Origin: an uncultured Chthonomonas sp.
GTDB lineage: Bacteria > Armatimonadota > Chthonomonadetes > Chthonomonadales > CAJBBX01
DNA length: 63,795 nt
Reading direction: 5' to 3'
Assembly: GCA_903885605.1 (NCBI GenBank)
Contig: CAISJD010000089.1
Span: 1-63,795, forward strand
The notes beneath the pieces were generated by a model. The model was not told the DNA's origin. It searched no databases and worked only from the letters and a program-made list of their open reading frames with translations. Positions within the stretch are counted from its first letter, which is position 1. Each line of letters starts with the position of its first letter. Below, piece after piece: positions 35,222-43,727 of this stretch. The translations under genes were made by a program, and so were the position numbers.

Positions 35222-35546
35222 CGACCGATCTCCGGGAGCCGGCCCCGCGGCTCCCGGTCATCGTCCGCCGGCGCAGGACGGAGGAGATTGGCATGCACCG
35301 CCTTTCTGATATGGCGATCAGCAGGCCGCACCACACTCAGCGCAATGCCCGCGAACGACCTCGGCGGGAGGCCGGCCAATCGCAACCCGGGCCGCCAATC
35401 CAACGGCGAGCTACCTGGATCAGGGATAGCACGTTCAGCAGAAGTACGCAATCCCCCTTTCAACGGGCATCCTGAGGGCGAGGGAGGTGCGGGCATGCTG
35501 GGGCGGTGGTCCTTGTCCGCGGATCAGGCGGGATGGCCCCGGCCTG
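35222..35546. other. Non-coding stretch of 325 nt after the lipoprotein gene
   Basis: Apart from the hairpin near its left end I see no supported gene. Short open frames here have no recognisable product and no good ribosome site. Confidence 0.5.
35232..35257 (+). terminator. Hairpin after the lipoprotein gene
   Basis: A 10-bp perfect stem (35232-35241 with 35248-35257) with a 6-nt loop starts 10 nt after the stop codon. There is no U-tract. Confidence 0.6.
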
Positions 35547-36473
35547 TCAGGATGCCAGGTCGAGTACGCAGGCCAGGATCGCCTGGGCCGCCATGCGGAC
35601 GTTGGTGATATCCACACGGTCGGGCGTGTCGCCGGGCATGTGGTACTCCTCGTCGGCGTAGGGGAAAGAGCCGATCACCGCCACGGCCGCGCCGTAGCCC
35701 GCCTTGACGAACGAACCGTCGTCGTCGTTGGCAAACTCGCGCCGAACGATCCGGTGCTCCAGTCCGATGCCCAGGTCGCGGTTCATGCGCTCCATGAGCT
35801 GGGCCAGGGGCAGCCCTTCGTCCACGGTGTAGAGCGTCGCGCAAGGCGCCCGGCCGGCGCGGCGGTCCGCCTCCGACTTGCCGCCCAGCGAATCGACGTT
35901 GAAAACCGCCACCAGGTCGTCGCCCCGCTCGCGCCACTCGTTCGCGGCGTGGGCGCTGGTCCACGGCGTGTGCTCCTCGTTGCAGAAGAGGAAGCGGACC
36001 GTGCGGCGGAGGCCGGCGGGGGCCAGCAGGCGGGCCATCTCCGTGAGGCAGACGGTACCCACGGCGTTGTCCAGTGCGCCGGGGCAGTCGATCCAGCTCT
36101 GCGAGTCCTTGTGGGCTACCAGCACGATCACCTCGCCGGGCAGCTCGGAGCCGCGGACCTCGGCGATGAGGTTGTGGGCAGTGTACGTGGGCGCCCCCGG
36201 CTCCGGCGCGGCGTACCAGTGGTGGAGGGGCTTCGTGCGGTCGCAGGAGTAGGCCTGCACGGGGTAGGGGCGCCGCTCGACCTCCAGGCCCGCCTCGGCC
36301 AGGCGGGCGGCGATCCAGTCGTCGGCCTCGTCGAGCGTCGACCTGGCGTGGCCGGGCCGCGTGAAGTTGAGCGTCCGGCGCGGCAGCGGGTCGGCCGCCA
36401 GCGCGTAGAGGCCCCGGCGTATACGCTCGCCATCGACCTGCCCGACGATCGTGCGGATGTCTGTCAGTCCCAT
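35547..36473 (-). CDS. M28-family zinc aminopeptidase-like protein
   Basis: The 308-residue product has the zinc-ligand pattern of M28 peptidases: VAHKDSQSW (His; the usual His-Asp-Ser variant is HKDS here), PGALDNAVGT (Asp), FCNEEHTPWTS (Glu-Glu) and a late HMPGDTPDRVD (His-x-x-x-Asp). It would remove N-terminal residues from peptides. There is no signal peptide from the chosen ATG, which has GGGAGG upstream; reading back to 36536 adds only unsupported sequence. It is not obviously linked to the neighbouring glycosidases except by strand. Confidence 0.85.
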   Translation of the reverse strand: MGLTDIRTIVGQVDGERIRRGLYALAADPLPRRTLNFTRPGHARSTLDEADDWIAARLAEAGLEVERRPYPVQAYSCDRTKPLHHWYAAPEPGAPTYTAHNLIAEVRGSELPGEVIVLVAHKDSQSWIDCPGALDNAVGTVCLTEMARLLAPAGLRRTVRFLFCNEEHTPWTSAHAANEWRERGDDLVAVFNVDSLGGKSEADRRAGRAPCATLYTVDEGLPLAQLMERMNRDLGIGLEHRIVRREFANDDDGSFVKAGYGAAVAVIGSFPYADEEYHMPGDTPDRVDITNVRMAAQAILACVLDLAS

Positions 36474-36674
36474 GTCCAACCTCCCAGAACGGTCACCCTC
36501 TGCCAATGCCGTCCGGCTTCCTGTCGCTTGCCCCACCGAACACCTTCCGTTCCAGGACAGGGCCTCATGCTTCCGTATCCATCTGTCGGGCGTCAGTTCA
36601 GTTGGGTGCCACGGTCAGCACGATCGAAGGCCGTGGCCCCATGGATCGTGCTGACGTTGGTGTCGACGGCAGGG

Positions 36675-38915
36675 CTACGGACGGACTACCGTCGCCTCGA
36701 ACCGTAGCACTGCCTTCGGGTTCTCCCAGGTGAGGGCCTCGCCGCTCGGGGCGGCCTTGCCGCCGGACAGGTCGCCGCCGGTGACCTTGAGGCCGTCCGG
36801 CAGGCGCACGTGGACGGTCAGGCTGCCGGGCTTGCGCTTGGGCGAGAGCTTGACCTCGCCGATCACTTTGCCGGCGGCGGCGTCATACCGCAGCGTCCAG
36901 CTCACCGGGCCGTACTCGCTTGCCCCGCCCGTGATGCCCAGCGGGCCTCCGCTTCCCAGCCACTCGCGGTCGGCGCCGAGGCCCAGGTGGAGGCCATCGG
37001 GCTGCTCCATCACCAGCATGTCGCGCAGGGCGCGCGCCACGGCGATGGGGGTCCAGAGGTGCTGGCGGTCGCCGGTGCAGGTGGTGGTTCCCGGCTCCTG
37101 GCCCCGCTCCTCGCACCAGGTGTAGAGCGGCGTGCCGTGGTTCAGCGTGGCCCGGAAGTAGCGGGCGGCCGCGTCGCCGTTGCCCCTGCGCAGGTGCGCC
37201 TCGGCCAGGTTGTCCAGCGTGATGGCAACCCACATGCCGTCGGCCAGCCAGCCGGTGTGGATCGGGATGCCGCCGGGGCTGAGCCGCGCCTCCATGTGCG
37301 CAAGTGTTCCGTCGATGAGCGGATGATCAGCCGGCAGTAGCTCGCAGGGCGTCAGGGCGTTGAGGCTGCCCCAGAGGCTGCCGCTGGTCTTGCCCGCCAC
37401 GCCGGAGATCCAGCGGCGGTCGCCCTCGGCGATGGCCCCGCGATCCATGGCGTCGAGCAGGTCGGCCTTGCCGGCCTGGTAGATGCGCTCGAGTTCGGCT
37501 GCCTCGACGGTGTGGCCGAGGATGCGAGCCGCTTCGGCGGCCATGCCGTCGGCATAGACGGCCCAGATGTTGTGCGGGGTGAAGACGCCGTACATGTCGT
37601 CGTCGCTGTAGAGGCCGCAGTCGCCGAAGCCGCGGGGCATGAGGCCGTAGGTGAGGGGCTTCTTGCCCGCCTCCATGACGCGGCTACGGGCGCGCCGCAC
37701 CTCGCGCCAGCGGCTTGCCGCCAGCATGCGCGGGTAGACGCCGGCCAGGTGCTTACGGTCGCGGGTCAGGCGATAGTGCGTCATGATGAACCAGGACTTG
37801 AAGCCGGAGCAGCTCCACATGCTGTGGCCCCAGCCTCGGTTGTCGTCCCAGTTGCCGTCGGGCTCCTGCAGTGCCAGTGGCAGCCGGTAGCCGCGCTCGG
37901 CCTCCTTGTGCAGGCCCAGCTGGTCCAGCGTGATGGCGGAGATGGCCGCCTCGTGGGTGTTGGCCGCGCGGTAGACCTCGGTGCCCGGCACGGCGGCGAT
38001 GTGGCCTCCGGCGGCGGGCTCCCGCATGATGAAGAGGTCTGCCAGGCAGGCCTTGTAGCCGTTGACCACGCCGGGATCGGGCACGCTCACCTGCGCGGCC
38101 CGGCCGATCAGCTCGCGCCACTCGCGCTTGCCCGCCTCCATATCGGCTGCCCAGTCGGCGGTGCGCAGGGCGGGCATCTCGGCGCTGAAGCCCAGGTAGG
38201 GCCGCACGATCCAGCCCGACGCCTTGCCGTGCGCGGGCACGTCCCAGATCATCAGGAGGGTCTTGGCTCCAGGCGAGCGGCCGTCGGGGCGGTCGGAGTT
38301 GGCCTGAGCGCCGAGGCCCAGGAGTAGCAGTCGGTCGGCGCGCTCGTTCCATCCGGCGATGATGTGGTCCGCGCCGGTGACGGCGGGCTCCGTCCAGCCG
38401 GGGTTCTCGCCCCAGGAGCCGCTCTCGCACCGCACGACGAAGCGCTGCGGCCGGTCGGTGGGGTTCTCCAGCGTCAGGCGGCCCACGGCGGCCTTGATCC
38501 CGCCCATCAGCTCCAGCGTCGCCCTGCCCTCGGCGTCGTCGAACGTCGTGACCACCGACGGTAGCCACCCCTCGCATCGCGTCCACGCATGGCGCGCAAA
38601 GCCGTGGCCCGCGACCTGCGGCGTGATGGTGAATGACCATTGCGTGGGCGGCGTCTTGAATGCCGCGGGTGGGTAACCGCGCAGGTCGTCATGGCTCCAG
38701 GCAAGGCGCACCGAGCCGGGCTGCAGGTCCACCAGCGTCCGATCCGAGGCGTCCGGGCGGCCCAGGGTCACGCGGTGCGGCGTGGCGAAGGAGTAGGAGA
38801 AGTCGATGCGGCTGGGCGCGGGCGTGTCGGGCATGGCGGTACCTCGTGCGGGGAGTGCGAACGCGGCGGCGAACAGGAGCGCGCTCACCGTCAGCCGGGC
38901 AGGAGTGTGATGCAT
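36675..38915 (-). CDS. Second six-hairpin glycosidase-like exported protein
   Basis: The 746-residue protein has a signal peptide, an N-terminal beta-sandwich, and an (alpha/alpha)6-barrel from about residue 280. Segments include YRAANTHEAAISAITLDQLG, DDNRGWGHSMWSCSGFKSWF, YGLMPRGFGDCGLYSDDDMYG, HNIWAVYADGMAAEAARILG, GGIPIHTGWLADGMW and RQHLWTPIAVARALRD. A C-terminal beta domain follows. The acidic residues in the GDCGLYSDDD loop are candidate catalytic residues. The substrate is unknown. It is divergent from the GH172-GH39 pair, with which it may share regulation. Confidence 0.75.
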   Translation of the reverse strand: MHHTPARLTVSALLFAAAFALPARGTAMPDTPAPSRIDFSYSFATPHRVTLGRPDASDRTLVDLQPGSVRLAWSHDDLRGYPPAAFKTPPTQWSFTITPQVAGHGFARHAWTRCEGWLPSVVTTFDDAEGRATLELMGGIKAAVGRLTLENPTDRPQRFVVRCESGSWGENPGWTEPAVTGADHIIAGWNERADRLLLLGLGAQANSDRPDGRSPGAKTLLMIWDVPAHGKASGWIVRPYLGFSAEMPALRTADWAADMEAGKREWRELIGRAAQVSVPDPGVVNGYKACLADLFIMREPAAGGHIAAVPGTEVYRAANTHEAAISAITLDQLGLHKEAERGYRLPLALQEPDGNWDDNRGWGHSMWSCSGFKSWFIMTHYRLTRDRKHLAGVYPRMLAASRWREVRRARSRVMEAGKKPLTYGLMPRGFGDCGLYSDDDMYGVFTPHNIWAVYADGMAAEAARILGHTVEAAELERIYQAGKADLLDAMDRGAIAEGDRRWISGVAGKTSGSLWGSLNALTPCELLPADHPLIDGTLAHMEARLSPGGIPIHTGWLADGMWVAITLDNLAEAHLRRGNGDAAARYFRATLNHGTPLYTWCEERGQEPGTTTCTGDRQHLWTPIAVARALRDMLVMEQPDGLHLGLGADREWLGSGGPLGITGGASEYGPVSWTLRYDAAAGKVIGEVKLSPKRKPGSLTVHVRLPDGLKVTGGDLSGGKAAPSGEALTWENPKAVLRFEATVVRP

Positions 38916-39018
38916 TTGTGCGCTTTACCTCATGCGGCAGGCCCCTCCGGCAGCGCAGTCGCCGCCGCCTTCCGGTAACCTAGGAGGGCGGAGGCCGATG
39001 CCTCCGGGAGGTTTGAGC

Positions 39019-40647
39019 ATGCCGCGTCTGGGTCTACTGGGTCTAGCCACGCTATTGGCCGCCGCGGGCGGCGGTTCCTGCATGGCGCAGGACATTCTGG
39101 GTTCATTGGCCGCGCCGCACCAGGGGCGGAGCATGCGCGCCACCTCGTCGTTCCGTGGCAGCAAGGAGGGGAAGTATGACCCCGCCGCCGCGCCGACCAG
39201 CGACCGGACCGAGAAGAGCAACTGGGACAACTTCCGGGTGGCCCCCGGCCAGACGCACACCGTGATGGACGTGAAGGGCCCCGGCGTCATCACGCACATG
39301 TGGTTCACCTTCCTCGGTCCCGAGCCGCAAGGCTGGGCGCCGCAGGGCTCGGCCAACCATCAGGAGATGCTCCTCCGCATCTACTGGGACGGCAGCGAGA
39401 AGCCCGGCGTCGAGGCGCCGCTGGGCGACTTCTTCGCCAACTGCTTCGGCCTGCGCCGCGAGGTGAAGAGCCTGCCCGTGGTGGTGGAGGACGCCGACTC
39501 CTACAACTGCTACTGGCGCATGCCCTTCCGCAAGTCGGCCCGCGTGGAGGTCGTGAACCAGAGCGCCAAGGCCATCAACCTGCTCTACTACAACGTGGCC
39601 TGGATCAAGCTCGACCGGCTGGCCAAGGAGACGCCCTACTTCTACGCCCAGTACCGCCAGGAGTACCCGGTGGAGCAGGGCAAGGACTACGTGGCGCTGG
39701 AGACCACCGGCAAGGGGCACCTGGTGGGCATCGTCATGGCGGTGCGCATGCGGAGCCCGGCCTGGTTCGGCGAGGGCGACGAGAAGATCACCATCGACGG
39801 CGAGGCGGTCCCGTCTATCCACGGAACCGGCACCGAGGACTACTTCGGCTCGGCCTGGGGGCTGAAGACCACCGACACGCCCTACTTCGGCGTGCCCTGC
39901 TTCGACCAGTGGGGCATCGTGGGAGGCCACACCAGCGCCTACCGGTGGCACCTGAACGACCCGGTCGTCTTCAACAAGGGCATCAAGGTGGGCTTCGAGC
40001 ACTGGGGCTGGATCGCGCCGGACGAGAACCCCGACCACAAGAGCATGAGCTGGAACGAGCGGCAGGATGACTACTCCTCGGTGGCCTACTGGTACCAGAC
40101 CGGCACGCCCACCTTCGCCGCTCGCGCGCCGGATGCCGCAGCCCGCGCCCTGCCGAGCCTGGAGCGCGTCACCGCCTACGCCCGCGACTTCACCGCTCCG
40201 GCCCACCACGGCATCGGCGGCGCCGAGACGCAGCAACTCGACCTCTACCCCGGCACGCAGCTGATCTACACCCCGGACAAGGCCGAGGGCGCCTGGGTCG
40301 AGATACCCTTCGAGGTGAAGGCCAAGGAGCCGCTGGTGCTGGTGCTGAACATGACCAAGTCGTACGACTTCGGCCGCTACCAGCCGACCCTCGACGGCGC
40401 CAAGCTGGGCGAGCCCATCGACCTCTACAGCGAGAAGGTCGCCAACGAGGAGGTCCACCTGCTCAACTTCTGGCCCGAGCCCGGCAAGTACACGCTACGG
40501 CTGGAGTGCGTGGGCAAGAACGGCAAGTCCGACGGCTACTACCTCGGCATGGAGTCGGTGCGCCTCCGCGAGCGCCGTCCGCGCGTGATGCAGTACGGCT
40601 TCGACAAGGACCGGGACTGGCGCAAGGACCCGGTCGTCTACCGGTAG
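39019..40647 (+). CDS. GH172 (DUF2961) glycoside hydrolase, exported
   Basis: The 542-residue product is a DUF2961 protein. GH172 contains difructose-anhydride synthases and alpha-D-fructofuranosidase or arabinofuranosidase enzymes. Signature segments are RATSSFRGSKEGKYDPAAAP, GPGVITHMWFTFLGP, EAPLGDFFANCFG, NCYWRMPFRKSARVEV and HGTGTEDYFGSAWG, which carries a conserved Glu. A C-terminal beta domain binds or closes the barrel. The signal peptide is MPRLGLLGLATLLAAAGGG. ATG 39019 has GGGAGG; an in-frame ATG at 38998 with its own GGAGG is an alternative. Confidence 0.88.
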   Translation: MPRLGLLGLATLLAAAGGGSCMAQDILGSLAAPHQGRSMRATSSFRGSKEGKYDPAAAPTSDRTEKSNWDNFRVAPGQTHTVMDVKGPGVITHMWFTFLGPEPQGWAPQGSANHQEMLLRIYWDGSEKPGVEAPLGDFFANCFGLRREVKSLPVVVEDADSYNCYWRMPFRKSARVEVVNQSAKAINLLYYNVAWIKLDRLAKETPYFYAQYRQEYPVEQGKDYVALETTGKGHLVGIVMAVRMRSPAWFGEGDEKITIDGEAVPSIHGTGTEDYFGSAWGLKTTDTPYFGVPCFDQWGIVGGHTSAYRWHLNDPVVFNKGIKVGFEHWGWIAPDENPDHKSMSWNERQDDYSSVAYWYQTGTPTFAARAPDAAARALPSLERVTAYARDFTAPAHHGIGGAETQQLDLYPGTQLIYTPDKAEGAWVEIPFEVKAKEPLVLVLNMTKSYDFGRYQPTLDGAKLGEPIDLYSEKVANEEVHLLNFWPEPGKYTLRLECVGKNGKSDGYYLGMESVRLRERRPRVMQYGFDKDRDWRKDPVVYR

Positions 40648-40659
40648 GAGGGCGTGACC

Positions 40660-41988
40660 ATGGCAGAGCAGGTTCAGGCGTTCCGGGTCGACTTCAGCGA
40701 TATACGGGGCCGTATTCGCCCGATGCATAGCGCCAACAACGGCCCGCTCTGCCTGGGCGGGCTCATGGACCTCTCGGACGGCTTCCGCGAGCTGGGTCAT
40801 CCCATGATCCGGCTGCACGACTGCCAGTGGCCGGCCGACATGATGGTCGACATCCACGCGGTCTTCCCCGATCCCGAGGCCGACCCCGATGACCCGGCCG
40901 CCTACGACTTCGCCATCACGGATGACTACCTGAAGTCCATCGTCGACCTCGGAATGGGCATCGAGTACCGCCTCGGCTGCCGCATCGAGCACACCGCCCA
41001 CCGCCGCAACGCCCACCCGCCGAAGGACTACGACCGATGGGCGAGGGTCTGCATCGGCATCATCCGCCACGTCAACGAGGGCTGGGCCGGCGGCCACCAG
41101 TGGGGCATCCGCCACTGGGAGATCTGGAACGAGCCGGACATCCCGCCGGGCTGCTGGTCGGGCGACTGGGCCTCCTACTACGACCTGTACGTCACGGCCG
41201 CGCGCGCCATCAAGGCCGCCTGCCCGGACGTGCTGGTAGGCGGTCCGGCCTACGCCTACGCCAACGACGACCACGCCTTCGTCGAGGGCCTTCTGACCGC
41301 CTGCAAGGAGCGCGGGGCGCCGCTGGACTTCTTCAGCTGGCATACCTACGCCGGGCGCGACCTGACAGTCTGGGAGCGCCACGCCCGCACCATGCGCGAC
41401 CTGCTGGACGCCCACGGCTTCGCCGGAACGCCCACGCACCTGAATGAGTGGAACTGCTGCCCCGACGGCGACTGGCAGGACTGGCCCACCTTCGCCCGTG
41501 GCCTCAACGGCCCGCGCGGCGCCTCGGGCGTGGCGACCAGCCTGGCCCTCTTTCAGGACCTGCCCATCGACGAGGCGTTCCTCTACACCGCGGATACGCT
41601 GGTCTACGGCCTCTACACGCGCGAAGGCGAGCGGCAGAAGAACTGGCACGCCGTGAGCGCCTTCAGCCGGCTGTTGGAGACGCCCCTGCGAGCCGCGGCC
41701 GCCGGCTCCGACGCGGCGGCCGGGCTGGGCCTGCTGGCGGGCCTATCCGAGGACGGCCGATCGGCGCAGATCCTGGCGAGCCGCTACGTGTCCGGGGGCC
41801 CCGCGCCCGCGGGCCTTGAGGTGACCGGCCTCCCCTGGAGCGGCGAGACCCGCGTCACGCTGCACCAGCTCGACGCCGAGCACGACCTGGCGCCGATCCG
41901 CGACACGATCGTCCCAGCGGGCGACGTCCAGCTGAGCGACCCGCTGCCCCCGGCGACCGTCCGGCTCTACAGGCTGACGCCGGCGTAG
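40660..41988 (+). CDS. GH39-like beta-xylosidase or related glycosidase
   Basis: The 442-residue product has a clan GH-A TIM barrel. The acid/base Glu158 is in WEIWNEPDIP and the nucleophile candidate Glu263 is in THLNEWNCC, as in GH39 xylosidases and iduronidases. The RLHDCQWPAD segment near residue 48 is also GH39-like. A C-terminal beta-sandwich is present. There is no signal peptide, so it would act inside the cell on imported oligosaccharides. It lies 12 nt after GH172 with AGGAGGG at good spacing to the ATG; an in-frame GTG two codons earlier is less likely. Confidence 0.83.
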   Translation: MAEQVQAFRVDFSDIRGRIRPMHSANNGPLCLGGLMDLSDGFRELGHPMIRLHDCQWPADMMVDIHAVFPDPEADPDDPAAYDFAITDDYLKSIVDLGMGIEYRLGCRIEHTAHRRNAHPPKDYDRWARVCIGIIRHVNEGWAGGHQWGIRHWEIWNEPDIPPGCWSGDWASYYDLYVTAARAIKAACPDVLVGGPAYAYANDDHAFVEGLLTACKERGAPLDFFSWHTYAGRDLTVWERHARTMRDLLDAHGFAGTPTHLNEWNCCPDGDWQDWPTFARGLNGPRGASGVATSLALFQDLPIDEAFLYTADTLVYGLYTREGERQKNWHAVSAFSRLLETPLRAAAAGSDAAAGLGLLAGLSEDGRSAQILASRYVSGGPAPAGLEVTGLPWSGETRVTLHQLDAEHDLAPIRDTIVPAGDVQLSDPLPPATVRLYRLTPA

Positions 41989-41991
41989 AAG

Positions 41992-42086
41992 GGCACACGG
42001 ACGAACACGGACTTACACGGACCGGATTCAGGCAGGTGTCCGTGTCCGTCCGTGTCCGTCCGTGGACGTCCGTGTGTCCGTGTGCC
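41992..42086. repeat. CACGGAC-type palindromic element 1
   Basis: Irregular tandem CACGGAC units on the left arm face GTCCGTG units on the right arm. The outer 11 bases (41992-42002 and 42076-42086) are perfect inverted repeats. It starts right after the GH39 stop and could form a long hairpin and act as a terminator there. Confidence 0.8.
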
Positions 42087-42316
42087 AGCGCCTCGGCCTG
42101 ATCCAGCACCGTCTGCGTGGCCTTCTCCTGCTTGTCCGGCGCGCACCTTCGCCACGAGCTCCTGAGCGATGGCCCGGAGCGTCTCGTCGCCATAGCGCCG
42201 CGCTCCGCCCGATCCGAGCCGGGCGCGATCTCCGGGCCGTGCAACACCATGTAGCCAAGGCCCCCAAGCCACTCCAGCGCGGCCTCTTCGACCTCCGGCT
42301 CGGTGAAGGAGTTCAT
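42080..42316 (-). pseudogene. hsdR remnant: N-terminal and C-terminal pieces joined
   Basis: From an ATG at 42316 the frame gives MNSFTEPEVEEAALEWLGGL with YMVLHGPEIAPG, the start of type I restriction R subunits. The frame then shifts: YGDETLRAIAQELVAKVR lies in another frame, and PDKQEKATQTVLDQAEALA returns to the first. Both blocks belong to the C-terminal end of HsdR. About 900 residues of the normal protein are absent, including all helicase motifs. The start overlaps the stop of the upstream four-helix-bundle gene by ATGA, as in an intact operon. It is a decayed gene. Confidence 0.75.
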
Positions 42317-42945
42317 CCCCGCGCTCCTCGCCGTGTTCGGTAGAGGCGCTCGGTGAAGCCGCCTTCCTCCACGAAGGCATCCGACTGCGCCGCAAGCTGC
42401 CGGTCCAGCAGGTAGCAGCAGACGTTCAGCAGCGAGAGCGCCGCATTGGCCACCAGCTCCCCCGGCGACGTCGGCCCGCCTGCCGGCTCCGCGGTCCGTG
42501 TGGGTCCGTGCAGGTCCGTGTTCGTCCGTGCGCCTTCCTCCCTGCCCAGCCGCCGCTCCTCCAGGTACCAGGCGTGCACCTCGTCCATGGTGGCGCAGCG
42601 GCGAGCCTTGAAGCGCAGCAACGCCGGATGCTCCGGGGGCCACGCCGCCAGATCCCGCTGGCGCAGGAAGTCCTCGTAATCCAGCCGCAGCTCCTCAAGG
42701 CTGGCGCGGGCCACGTTGGTCAGCTTGAGCTCGGTCTTCTTCGAGGTGCCCGACGCCTGGCTCCCCTCGGCGATGTTCTGCACGCCCGACCGCGCCGCCT
42801 GCACCATCTGGTCGTGAGTGCGGCTGCGCCGATCCACAAAGCGATCGCAGAAGCGCACCGTGAGGTCGTAGACAAGCTGCGCCACCTGGAAGCTCTTCAG
42901 GCGACGGTAGCCGCCATGCTCAGGGATCAGGGGCTCATCAGGCAT
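42313..42945 (-). CDS. Four-helix-bundle suffix-domain protein carrying a repeat insertion
   Basis: The 210-residue product resembles the S23-like four-helix-bundle family (TIGR02436 type). It has the opening GGYRRLKSFQVAQLVYDLTV, then ARSGVQNIAEGSQASGTSKK and EELRLDYEDFLRQR, plus a C-terminal suffix with NAALSLLNVCCYLLDRQL. Between these, residues of about 138-151 (TNTDLHGPTRTAEP) are encoded by CACGGAC-type repeats, apparently inserted in frame. Function is unknown; related genes are often found as inserts in rRNA genes or beside restriction systems. It sits between hsdM/S and hsdR remnants. GAGGAGG precedes the ATG. Confidence 0.75.
   Translation of the reverse strand: MPDEPLIPEHGGYRRLKSFQVAQLVYDLTVRFCDRFVDRRSRTHDQMVQAARSGVQNIAEGSQASGTSKKTELKLTNVARASLEELRLDYEDFLRQRDLAAWPPEHPALLRFKARRCATMDEVHAWYLEERRLGREEGARTNTDLHGPTRTAEPAGGPTSPGELVANAALSLLNVCCYLLDRQLAAQSDAFVEEGGFTERLYRTRRGARG
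42493..42532. repeat. CACGGAC-type repeats within the four-helix-bundle gene
   Basis: Four GTCCGTG units in one orientation lie inside the coding frame and encode the TDLHGPTRT stretch. They match the arms of the neighbouring palindromic elements. Confidence 0.8.
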
Positions 42946-43146
42946 CGGGCGCCTCCTCGACACGGACACACGGACGAACACGGACTTGCACGGACCTCCA
43001 CGGACGCGCCGGGAGGGTCGGGGCGTTGCCGGGGGCGGGGCGCCTCCTCGACACGGACACACGGACGGACACGGACTTGCACGGACCTCCACGGATGCGC
43101 CGGGAGGTTGGGCCGTTGCCGGGGTCCGTGTCGGTCCGTGTGCCGT
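42946..43146. repeat. CACGGAC-type element 2 with a 91-nt tandem duplication
   Basis: A unit containing GCCTCCTCGACACGGACAC and the repeat array occurs twice with a period of 91 nt (CCTCCTCGAC at 42952 and 43043). Both copies carry the ribosome-site-like GAGGAGG (read on the minus strand) used by the four-helix-bundle gene. The left end is direct repeats and the right end has inverted GTCCGTG units. Confidence 0.75.
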
Positions 43147-43481
43147 CATCCTGCCAGGAACCGCTCCGCGTCGCCCACCCGAGCCTCCCCGGAAGTCAGC
43201 TTCGGCAGCAGTGCATTACGCAGCGCGGCGAGGGCGCGAGACTGCGCCCGGCGCTTCCATACTCCCTCAACCATGCCGGCCATGGTCGCCTCGATAGCTG
43301 CGTCGAGGCGTTGCCCTTCGGCGATCTGGTCTCGTAGCGTCGCCGAGCGGCGCGCCATCTTCTCCGCGAAGGGCTTGGCGTACTCCTTGGGCAGGACGCC
43401 CTTCAGCTTGGGATTGTCGCGCTCGATGCCGACCATGGCGCCGGTGGACGTGGCGGCGGCGGCGGAACTGCGTTTTGCCAT
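43146..43481 (-). pseudogene. hsdM-hsdS fusion remnant, still an open frame
   Basis: This 111-residue frame starts with ATG. Residues of about 12-34 (TSTGAMVGIERDNPKLKGVL, then PKEYAKP) match the C-terminal core of type I methylase subunit HsdM. The end (SRALAALRNALLPKLTSGEARV) matches the C-terminal tail of specificity subunit HsdS. All catalytic and DNA-recognition regions between them are missing. The frame has stayed open across the deletion, so a peptide may be made, but restriction-modification activity is impossible. Order on the minus strand (M, S, helix bundle, R) preserves that of an ancestral type I locus. Confidence 0.7.
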
Positions 43482-43600
43482 AGCGGAACCTCGCTTGGCC
43501 GGGGGAAAGGTTGGGCAGCAAATGGCTTCGGAAGAGCGCCCCGGCTAAGCATAGATTGTGCACGAAGCAAGGGAACTCCTCCACGCGCAGGCGGGAGAAC

Positions 43601-43718
43601 ACGGACACACGGACTTGCACGGACTTGCACGGACCTCCACGGACGCGCCGGGAGGTTGGGCCGTTGCCGGGGTCCGTGTCCGTCCGTGTCCGTCCGTGGA
43701 GGTCCGTGTGTCCGTGCA
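43601..43718. repeat. CACGGAC-type palindromic element 3
   Basis: Arms of CACGGAC and GTCCGTG units flank a GC-rich loop. CACGGACCTCCACGGAC at 43628-43644 is a perfect inverted match of 43692-43708 (17 bp). It fills the gap between the hsdM remnant and the transglutaminase gene. Confidence 0.85.
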
Positions 43719-43727
43719 CCCTTCGCC

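Noticed and set aside
41855-42316. The hsdR remnant frame extended through element 1 as a 153-residue protein
   Set aside because: The C-terminal half is translated repeat (HGHTDVHGRTRTDTDT) and antisense GH39 sequence; not a plausible product.
41992-43718. CACGGAC repeats as a second CRISPR array
   Set aside because: Units are 6-8 nt and irregular, in both orientations, with no unique spacers of constant length.
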